Of a DNA stretch of 8,475 bases, positions 1-5,149 are shown piece by piece. Below the pieces are notes generated by a model, which worked only from the letters and a program-made list of their open reading frames with translations, had not been told where the DNA came from and searched no databases. The stretch comes from a bacterium (GTDB taxonomy: Bacteria > Cyanobacteriota > Vampirovibrionia > Obscuribacterales > Obscuribacteraceae), in the NCBI GenBank assembly GCA_030431355.1, contig JAUIJG010000223.1, positions 1 to 8,475 on the forward strand, written 5' to 3'. Numbering within the stretch: the first letter of the stretch is position 1; each line of letters opens with the position of its first letter. The position numbers and the translations under genes were made by a program.

Positions 1-462
1 GCTCTGGGGTTAGCTGTCAATGCTGGAGCTATTTCCTCGTTTTACTCTGGGAAGATACCTGAATACGATACAGCCAGGGGCAAAGTGCGTTCTCTGGCTA
101 ATTTGACGATTTTAGAGGAATTGGCACCGCTTCTCAAACCCTACGAGATGCTTCTTGTTTATCCCTACGATACAGGAATCGTCTACCTGGCTAAGGTCTC
201 TATTCCTGGCGGATTTCCCGTTCTTCACTATGGTTATCACAGCAAAGATCAATTTGAAAAAGTCCTGGCGGCCCTCGACCAAAATCGGGTTCGTTTTGTG
301 ATTAGAAATTTGGCCCAGGACAAAGACTTGTTTTTAGAAAGCGGCTTTCAAGGCTACAGGCATCCTGAAGCCAGTAATTTGATTATGGAGCCTTATCTTA
401 AGAAGCACTACAAACACCGAGCAACTTATTCAAACTATGAATTGCTCGAAAGATTGGATTAG
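1..462 (+). CDS. C-terminal part of a probable GT39/ArnT-like membrane glycosyltransferase (5' end outside window)
   Basis: The frame is open from the first base, with no stop until TAG at 460-462, giving at least 153 residues. The GTG at 85 lies inside this frame and need not be the start. The visible part is soluble and lacks membrane helices. It resembles the region after the last helices of GT39/ArnT-like polyprenyl-phosphate-sugar glycosyltransferases: a YPYDTG strand followed by a strand ending in LHYGYH, then a helix and strand (VLAALDQNRVRFVI), and a tail (KKHYKHRATYSNYELLERL) like the usual 'Y...fg.y.l.eR' ending. These enzymes use lipid-linked sugars at the outer face of the inner membrane. 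The catalytic N-terminal half is not in the window, so the assignment rests on the tail alone. It fits the glycosyltransferase that follows on the same strand. A different multi-pass glycan enzyme with a similar C-terminal domain is possible. Confidence 0.6.
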   Translation, partial: ALGLAVNAGAISSFYSGKIPEYDTARGKVRSLANLTILEELAPLLKPYEMLLVYPYDTGIVYLAKVSIPGGFPVLHYGYHSKDQFEKVLAALDQNRVRFVIRNLAQDKDLFLESGFQGYRHPEASNLIMEPYLKKHYKHRATYSNYELLERLD

Positions 463-465
463 TGC

Positions 466-481
466 CCTGATTCGAACCAGG
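466..481. other. Small stem-loop with a tRNA T-loop-like sequence after the upstream stop codon
   Basis: Just after the TAG at 460-462, cctg (466-469) pairs with cagg (478-481) around the 8-nt loop attcgaac. Read on the - strand the loop gives GGTTCGAATC, the consensus of a tRNA T-arm. I could not build an acceptor, D or anticodon arm around it, and the T-stem would carry a mismatch. No T-run follows, so it is a poor intrinsic terminator. The rest of the 123-nt spacer (463-585) shows no gene and no convincing promoter. It could be a tRNA-derived scrap or chance. Confidence 0.25.
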
Positions 482-585
482 CGTCATCATACTTTCTTCA
501 TTGTCTGAGATTTCGTTTAGGCATGTCATTGCTCTCTTCTGTATGATTTTTTCTTCTCAGCCTCCGTGTCATATCGTGTGTCATT

Positions 586-1491
586 TTGAAAGCCAGCCTG
601 ATTAGTGTGGTTTTGCCCGTTTATCAAACCGGTTATTGCCTGCAAGACCTTTACCCTGAACTGAAAGTGGTGCTTGACCGACTTGGTCAGAGCGATTCGT
701 TGAGTCATGAGTTGGTTTTTGTGGAAGACTGCGGGGCCGACGATGCCTGGTGCCAGATAAAGAATTTAGTCGCCCAAGATCCTGCTGTAAGAGGATTCAA
801 GCATAGTCAAAACTACGGACAACATGCGGCCATAGCCACCGGAGTGAGCAGGGCCAGAGGTGACTTGATTGTGGTGATGGATGCGGATTTAAAAGATCCC
901 CCCACACTAATTCCGGAGTTGCTCAAGAAGTGCTCAAGCTCACCGGAGATAGAGATGGTCTTAGCCATAAGAGAGAGCGTATCAGGTTCGAAATTTAGAA
1001 AGACATGCAGCTGGCTGACTAGGAAAGGGATCAAGATGTATGATCGATTTCCAAATGGAAAACACTACGGCTCTTTCTGGTTGATGACAGATAAGGCGAT
1101 TCCATACTATTTGACCGATCCCGATAGGTTCCAGTTCTCCATAAAGATTCTGGATCGGATACCTCTGGGAGTGTCATTTGTCTCTTATAATCAGTCATCA
1201 ATAGATTTGAGTCGCAGCTCATACTCCTTTGCCAAGTTGGTATCATTGTTCAGCAAGTTGCTTCCGGCCGGACTACTTGAGCATTTACAGTCTGCTTCCG
1301 GTTGGCTTACAGCACTCAGTCTGGTTGCTTCCTATTTCTTTCCCTCTGTCGTGATCGCCCTGACCACCACCTTTTTGACGCTTGCCTTCCTTGCCGCCAC
1401 CTGGCTTATCAGGCTGAGGCAGGCTGGAGTAGCCGTTACCCATGCCGAAGTTATTGAGAGCGCGGAGAGGGAATTCGCGCTTGTTAAATAA
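586..1491 (+). CDS. Family 2 glycosyltransferase with two C-terminal membrane helices (GtrB/ArnC/DPM1-like)
   Basis: This 301-residue protein probably transfers a sugar from a nucleotide donor to undecaprenyl phosphate at the inner face of the cytoplasmic membrane. The GT-A fold opens with ISVVLPVYQTG (6-16). VEDCGADDAW (46-55) stands where the family has V(D/E)D.S.D, and NYGQHAAIATGVSRARGD (76-93) precedes the catalytic segment VVMDADLKDPP (96-106), with DAD at 99-101 as the metal-binding motif; the usual 'DADLQDPP' has Lys for Gln here. The amphipathic SSYSFAKLVSLFSKLL stretch (211-226) and two hydrophobic helices at about 238-274 match the family layout. The frame opens only at 547 after a TGA, and TTG at 586 is the only upstream start codon that keeps the whole N-terminal strand. 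No Shine-Dalgarno sequence is visible before it. The gene is followed at once by the PhyH gene, probably in one transcript. Family assignment is secure; donor and acceptor are not known. Confidence 0.88.
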   Translation: MKASLISVVLPVYQTGYCLQDLYPELKVVLDRLGQSDSLSHELVFVEDCGADDAWCQIKNLVAQDPAVRGFKHSQNYGQHAAIATGVSRARGDLIVVMDADLKDPPTLIPELLKKCSSSPEIEMVLAIRESVSGSKFRKTCSWLTRKGIKMYDRFPNGKHYGSFWLMTDKAIPYYLTDPDRFQFSIKILDRIPLGVSFVSYNQSSIDLSRSSYSFAKLVSLFSKLLPAGLLEHLQSASGWLTALSLVASYFFPSVVIALTTTFLTLAFLAATWLIRLRQAGVAVTHAEVIESAEREFALVK

Positions 1492-1496
1492 GGAGG
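1491..1496 (+). promoter_or_regulatory. Strong ribosome binding site for the PhyH gene, overlapping the upstream stop
   Basis: AGGAGG shares its first A with the TAA that ends the glycosyltransferase gene and lies 7 nt before the TTG at 1504. It fixes the start of the next gene and suggests translational coupling. It is the clearest Shine-Dalgarno sequence I found in the window. Confidence 0.85.
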
Positions 1497-1503
1497 TTTA
1501 GAG

Positions 1504-2379
1504 TTGCATAGAGCCAGTTTCTCTTTTCAGCTAGATAAAGAGAAAGGCAGCGTGGATGCTTGCCTTCAAGCCCTGGACAATTATGGCTTTACTGTCCTGG
1601 AAGGTGTATGTTCCGACTCCTTACTTGAAAGAACCCTGGCAGCAATTGACGAAGGAAGATCCTCTCTTTTGGAGAAGGTCGATAGAGACCTTTTGATAGA
1701 ACGGGGAGAGTTTCCACAGCTGCGATTTCCTATGTGTTTCAATCCTGTTTTCTTTGAATTCCTACAATTGCAGCCCTTACTCTCGGTTATTGATGGTTTT
1801 AGCGAGGACTCTCTGGTATTGCGCTTTCAGTCAGCCCAGAGAGTTTTTCCGAATGATGAGAGGTCCTTTTCCAAGCAGGTCTATCATCACTTCCATCGAA
1901 ATTTCAGGCACTTGCAGCTGGAGCCGGGCAATATACTTGAGTGTGTAATGCCTCTCAGCGATATCACCGCAGATAACGGTGTCATTCTGGTTTTCCCTGG
2001 CTCCCATCGTTGGCGGGATGTTCCAGCCAATGAAGAGCTGAAGAATCGCACAGAGGAGCTGGTGGCGATTGAAGCGCCCGCCGGCTCTATGGTACTGCTT
2101 GACGGAATGACGGTGCACCGCGAAGAGTTCAACTATTCCAAGAAGCCTCTTGATTTAGTTCTACACCAGTTTGTGCCTTCCGTTATCAAACAACATGCGG
2201 ATTATTGCAGGGCCATAGATCCCGCAGTGATGGAGAGCTTGCCTGATAGAACTCGTTTTTTGTTAGGTGAGAAGAGCCGAGTGCCAGCAAGTATTGATGA
2301 GTACTACAGACCTATGTCTGATGCGGAGATGAAGAGTATGGCACTTCAGTTTATGGTCAGCGAGTACGCCGGAGAATAG
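1504..2379 (+). CDS. Phytanoyl-CoA dioxygenase (PhyH)-like protein with altered active-site residues
   Basis: This 291-residue protein has the double-stranded beta-helix layout of the PhyH branch of Fe(II)/2-oxoglutarate oxygenases. It starts with a helix and 'GFTVLEGV' strand (28-35). The first metal motif falls at FHRNFRHL (130-137), the glycine turn and strand at NGVILVFPGSH (158-168), and the distal histidine at TVHREEFNYS (203-212), where H205-x4-N210-x-S212 matches the family's H-x4-N-x-S pattern. The family's HxD appears as H131-R-N133, so the iron-binding acid is Asn. The Arg expected four residues after the Ser, which binds 2-oxoglutarate in relatives, is Leu216. The fold call is good, but catalysis by the standard mechanism is uncertain. 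TTG at 1504 is chosen because of the AGGAGG 7 nt upstream. It follows the GT2 gene directly and converges with the WbqC gene with a 15-nt gap. A role in modifying the glycan or its lipid is possible; the substrate cannot be read from sequence. Confidence 0.8.
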   Translation: MHRASFSFQLDKEKGSVDACLQALDNYGFTVLEGVCSDSLLERTLAAIDEGRSSLLEKVDRDLLIERGEFPQLRFPMCFNPVFFEFLQLQPLLSVIDGFSEDSLVLRFQSAQRVFPNDERSFSKQVYHHFHRNFRHLQLEPGNILECVMPLSDITADNGVILVFPGSHRWRDVPANEELKNRTEELVAIEAPAGSMVLLDGMTVHREEFNYSKKPLDLVLHQFVPSVIKQHADYCRAIDPAVMESLPDRTRFLLGEKSRVPASIDEYYRPMSDAEMKSMALQFMVSEYAGE

Positions 2380-2394
2380 CGCTGTTTTTGGAAA

Positions 2395-3138
2395 TCAGAC
2401 CTTTCTGTGGAGGGACTCTTTCCAGCCCGGGGTGAAGCTTTTCATATAGGATGCCGCACTGGTGCCCTCATTAAAAATCAAGTCGACTACTGAAACTGAA
2501 TGCTCGAAAGGTTTTTGTAGTTGTCTGTATTCCGGGTAGTCACTATAGTCCATCCATAAAACTTGTATCCCTTGTTCTTGAAATTTTTGACAGTCTATAT
2601 AATTTTGGGCTGCTGGACCGGATAGGTAGATATTAGCCCCTCTTGCCTTGCATATTTCAATAAGCCTTTGGTTCTTGTCGAGCTTTTTCTGCTCTGTTTC
2701 TACAGAAATTATCGGTGTGGTGATTCCGAGTATCTTGGCCAGATTCTCGATAAAGGTGAGATTGATACGACTTAAATTTCTCTCTTCTTTTAAGTCATCG
2801 CCCAGGTAGAGAGCCTCAAGGGTCTCTCCGTATCGCTTGAATTCGGGAGCCCGGGCATAATTATAGAGCAGCGACTTCCAGTGAGACTGTCTCCATTTGT
2901 TATTCAGGGTCTCGACTTGATTGATCAACAATTTGCCGGCAATATGATTTTTGCTCTTCACCGGAATGGTGAGCCACACCGGACCTCCTGACGTTATGAT
3001 TCTGTTTCTGTTGCGCCAATCCCCTCTGGTGTATTGCCAGCAATCATGGACTATGAATTCATCTACCGAATTTATCAAATCAAAATAGCCTTTCCAGGGG
3101 ATATAGTTTGACTGCAGAATAGCGATAGATTTTGCCAT
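2395..3138 (-). CDS. WbqC-family protein
   Basis: This 247-residue protein belongs to the WbqC-like family found in O-antigen and capsule clusters. The family's biochemical role is not something I can state from sequence. Recognisable blocks are QSNYIPWKGYFDLI (9-22), VHDCWQYTRGDWRNRN (30-45), GGPVWLTIPV (51-60), ANIYLSG (168-174) and HSVSVVDLIFNEG (213-225). Their order and spacing match the family, and the length is normal. The open frame runs up to 3225, but residues upstream of the ATG at 3138 lie inside the preceding acyltransferase gene and the family begins at 'AKSIAILQSNYIP', so 3138 is taken as the start. Only 4 nt separate it from the upstream stop, implying co-transcription and probably coupled translation; no clear Shine-Dalgarno sequence is visible. 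It ends 15 nt from the convergent PhyH stop, with no terminator hairpin seen. Confidence 0.9.
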   Translation of the reverse strand: MAKSIAILQSNYIPWKGYFDLINSVDEFIVHDCWQYTRGDWRNRNRIITSGGPVWLTIPVKSKNHIAGKLLINQVETLNNKWRQSHWKSLLYNYARAPEFKRYGETLEALYLGDDLKEERNLSRINLTFIENLAKILGITTPIISVETEQKKLDKNQRLIEICKARGANIYLSGPAAQNYIDCQKFQEQGIQVLWMDYSDYPEYRQLQKPFEHSVSVVDLIFNEGTSAASYMKSFTPGWKESLHRKV

Positions 3139-3142
3139 GGAC

Positions 3143-3802
3143 TTATATCTTAAGCTTGCTGCTTGGCGCGGGGCTTCTTTTGGTTGAAGGGGCTCCGTAA
3201 ATACCACCGTCGGCGGTATCGGCAAGAATCAAGGCTCCTGCGCCGATTAAGCAGTCTTCACCGACTGTTATGTTGTCTTTTAGCAGGGAGCCTATGCCCA
3301 GCATGGATCTACTTCCGACCCTGGTGCCTCCGCCTACTTTTGTCGCCGATGTAATAAAACAGTGATCTTCTATTACCGAATCGTGCCCTAGAATGTTTTT
3401 GCTCCAGAGGACCACATTGTCTCCTATTTCGACAAAAGGTTGGATTGTATTGTCCTCAAATATGAGTACATGTTCTCCAAGTTTAGTATTTTCCGGCAAC
3501 CGTGTGCTGGGATGAATAAAGCTGGCCAGTTCATAACCCATAGATTTGATCTGATGGAATTTCTCTTCTCGCAGTTTATTCAGGGATGAATAACCGATAC
3601 CTATCATAACCTTACACCGAGCAGGTGGGAATAGACCGGGAAGCATATCGAAGTCTATGAGCGGTCTTTCTAAGAAGGTATCGTTTTCAATATAAGGAGA
3701 ATCTGCGGTAAATGCGAACACTTTCATGTCACTGCCAGTAGTGACATAGTAGTGCAGTGAGCGACTGAACTGGTTGGCGCCAAAAATCACAATATCTTTC
3801 AT
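3143..3802 (-). CDS. NeuD/PglD-like sugar O/N-acyltransferase with left-handed beta-helix
   Basis: This 219-residue protein probably transfers an acetyl (or other acyl) group from acyl-CoA to a sugar or nucleotide-sugar. The N-terminal part is a small Rossmann-like sugar-nucleotide binding domain (IVIFGANQFSRSLHYYV, 4-20), and a GIGYSSLNKLR segment (68-78) leads to FIHPSTRL (95-102), as in NeuD and PglD. From about 106 on, hexapeptide repeats form the beta-helix (for example VGSRSMLGIGSLL at 162-174 and IGAGALI at 186-192). The catalytic His of PglD aligns with H140 in LGHDSVIEDHCFI (138-150). The second conserved His of PglD aligns with Phe149. The ATG at 3802 has no strong ribosome binding site. 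The gene heads a two-gene leftward unit with WbqC and diverges from a WecE-type aminotransferase, so acylation of that enzyme's 4-amino sugar is the likeliest role, by inference. O-acetylation of another glycan is the alternative. Confidence 0.85.
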   Translation of the reverse strand: MKDIVIFGANQFSRSLHYYVTTGSDMKVFAFTADSPYIENDTFLERPLIDFDMLPGLFPPARCKVMIGIGYSSLNKLREEKFHQIKSMGYELASFIHPSTRLPENTKLGEHVLIFEDNTIQPFVEIGDNVVLWSKNILGHDSVIEDHCFITSATKVGGGTRVGSRSMLGIGSLLKDNITVGEDCLIGAGALILADTADGGIYGAPSTKRSPAPSSKLKI

Positions 3803-3859
3803 AGTAAATTTTAGAATGACATATTAGCTGGTTGGATAGTTAAGTTTACTCTCAGAGGG

Positions 3860-3888
3860 ACTTTGCGCCTGGGTGGGTTGGCTATAAT
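3860..3888 (+). promoter_or_regulatory. Probable promoter for the WecE-like aminotransferase gene
   Basis: A perfect -10 box TATAAT lies at 3883-3888. The hexamer 17 nt upstream is ACTTTG (3860-3865), a weak -35 match. Transcription would start near 3895, leaving a leader of about 25 nt before the GTG at 3920. The site lies in the only divergent spacer of the window, which supports it. The -10 call is good; the -35 call is weak. Confidence 0.55.
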
Positions 3889-3893
3889 TAACC
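3876..3893. repeat. Imperfect palindrome over the -10 box (operator-like)
   Basis: The 18-bp sequence GGTTGGCTATAATTAACC has dyad symmetry of the form GGTT-N3-TATA-N3-AACC, six of nine symmetric pairs matching. It covers the predicted TATAAT of the aminotransferase promoter, a usual position for a repressor site. Chance similarity is quite possible at this length and no regulator gene is in the window. Confidence 0.25.
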
Positions 3894-3915
3894 TTTTAGT
3901 GAACTGAAAGGTCAA
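3886..3915 (-). promoter_or_regulatory. Candidate leftward promoter for the NeuD-like and WbqC genes
   Basis: On the - strand, TTGACC (3915-3910) is followed after 18 nt by TTAATT (3891-3886), five of six and about four of six matches to the sigma-70 consensus. It would give a leader of roughly 75-80 nt before the ATG at 3802. It overlaps the rightward -10 box, so the two promoters could compete. A second TAATAT nearer the gene lacks a good -35. Confidence 0.3.
3907..3912 (+). promoter_or_regulatory. Ribosome binding site deciding the aminotransferase start
   Basis: AAAGGT lies 7 nt upstream of the GTG at 3920. The in-frame ATG at 3959 has only a poor purine stretch placed too close to it. 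This favours the GTG start, although family members usually begin near residue 27 of this longer form. Confidence 0.45.
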
Positions 3916-3919
3916 TTCG

Positions 3920-5125
3920 GTGGTCAATATTCCGGAGTCTGAGCGCGAGTTTAAGAGTATGGCTAGTCGGTCAGCCCAGCAAGAAGCCCAGGCTAAGCGC
4001 ATTCCCTTTAATCGACCTTCCCTGGTAGGTACGGAGCTGGGTTATATCCAAGAGGCCGTCTCCAGCGGTCATATCTCAGCAAACGGAAAGTTTACCAGAG
4101 CATGTCATGGTTTACTGAAGGAAAAATTCGAAGTTAAAGAGGCTTTTCTCACTCACTCCGGTAGCGCTGCCCTTGAGATGATAGCTCTTATTCTTGATCT
4201 GAAGGAAGGCGACGAAGTGATAATGCCATCCTTTACTTATGTTACAACGGCTTCTTCCTTTGTTCTGCGGGGCGCTGTTCCTGTGTTTGTGGATGTCCAG
4301 CGTGCTTATCCCAACATCGACCCACTAAGTATCAAGTCCGCTATCACGGAGAGAACAAAGCTTATTGTGCCTGTTCACTACGCGGGTATCGCTTGTGAGA
4401 TGAATTCCATCAAAGAGATTGCCAATGACCACAATATTTATCTGGCAGAAGACGCTGCCCATTCTATTGAAGCTACCTATAAAGGCTCTCCTCTAGGGAG
4501 TTTAGGAGACCTATCCATCTTGAGTTTGCATGAGACAAAGAATGTGGTGAGCGGTGAAGGGGGAGCGCTGCTTATCAACGATCCATCACTAGTGGAAGTG
4601 GCTCGTCAGATCTGGGATAAAGGAACCGATCGGCATCTGTTCGAAACTGGCCAGGTGAGTGAATATACCTGGCAGCGTCCTGGCGCTTCTTTTGCTCCCG
4701 GAGAGATCGCGGCTGCGTTTTTGCTGGCCCAGTTAGAGAGTGTGGATGTAATAACTCAAGAGCGCCTCAAAAAATGGAATCAATATCATGGAGCTTTTGC
4801 CGAGCTGGAGAGTCGAGGAAAAGTTTTGCGTCCGGCAGGGTTTGCAGACCGTGGCCATAATGGTCATATCTATTTTCTCAAGACCAGAACGAAAAAGGAG
4901 CGTGATGGTTTGATCTCCCATCTTAGCGACTACAATATCAAGGCTGTATTCCACTACACTCCTCTCCACCAGTCACCAGCCGGAAAGAAGTATTGTAGAG
5001 TTCACGGTTCTATGGATAATACCGAAGACTATAGCGCCACCCTGGTTAGACTTCCCCTCTTCAATGGTATCGAAATTAGTGCTATCGAACGGGTTGTCGC
5101 TGGCGTATACGACTACTTTCAGTAG
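3920..5125 (+). CDS. wecE: dTDP-4-amino-4,6-dideoxygalactose transaminase-like enzyme (WecE/RffA family)
   Basis: This 401-residue protein is a PLP-dependent DegT/DnrJ/EryC1/StrS aminotransferase closely matching E. coli WecE (RffA), which converts dTDP-4-keto-6-deoxyglucose to dTDP-4-amino-4,6-dideoxygalactose with glutamate as amino donor. WecE-like blocks are IPFNRPSLVGTELGYIQEA (28-46), THSGSAALEMIAL (78-90), GDEVIMPSFTYVTTASSFV (97-115), VPVHYAGIACEM (150-161), EDAAH (177-181) with the cofactor-binding D178, and LHETKN (203-208) with K207 as the PLP Schiff-base lysine. AVFHYTPLHQSPAG (342-355) and VRLPLF (376-381) complete it. The first 26 residues have no counterpart in WecE; a start at the ATG at 3959 would give 388 residues. 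GTG at 3920 is kept because of the nearby AAAGGT. It is divergent from the NeuD-like acyltransferase, the logical next step. No nucleotidyltransferase or dehydratase for making the dTDP sugar is in the window. The exact product stereochemistry is inferred. Confidence 0.9.
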   Translation: MVNIPESEREFKSMASRSAQQEAQAKRIPFNRPSLVGTELGYIQEAVSSGHISANGKFTRACHGLLKEKFEVKEAFLTHSGSAALEMIALILDLKEGDEVIMPSFTYVTTASSFVLRGAVPVFVDVQRAYPNIDPLSIKSAITERTKLIVPVHYAGIACEMNSIKEIANDHNIYLAEDAAHSIEATYKGSPLGSLGDLSILSLHETKNVVSGEGGALLINDPSLVEVARQIWDKGTDRHLFETGQVSEYTWQRPGASFAPGEIAAAFLLAQLESVDVITQERLKKWNQYHGAFAELESRGKVLRPAGFADRGHNGHIYFLKTRTKKERDGLISHLSDYNIKAVFHYTPLHQSPAGKKYCRVHGSMDNTEDYSATLVRLPLFNGIEISAIERVVAGVYDYFQ

Positions 5126-5149
5126 GGACGGATTTAATTTGATTATCCT

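Noticed and set aside
466..481. Intrinsic terminator after the first gene
   Set aside because: The stem has only four pairs and no T-run follows.
526..708. 60-residue open frame on the - strand across the start of the glycosyltransferase gene
   Set aside because: It overlaps the well-supported GT2 N-terminus, has no recognisable domain and no ribosome binding site.
1831..2132. Two overlapping - strand frames of 95 and 81 residues inside the PhyH gene
   Set aside because: They lie wholly within the PhyH coding region, and their translations look like antisense composition rather than a protein family.
3139..3225. 29-residue N-terminal extension of the WbqC protein
   Set aside because: This stretch lies in another frame of the acyltransferase gene, and the WbqC family begins at the ATG at 3138.
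5126..5149. Bidirectional terminator between the convergent aminotransferase and PfaB-like genes
   Set aside because: Only a 4-bp ggat/atcc pairing (5130-5133 with 5145-5148) and no T-run; no supportable hairpin.
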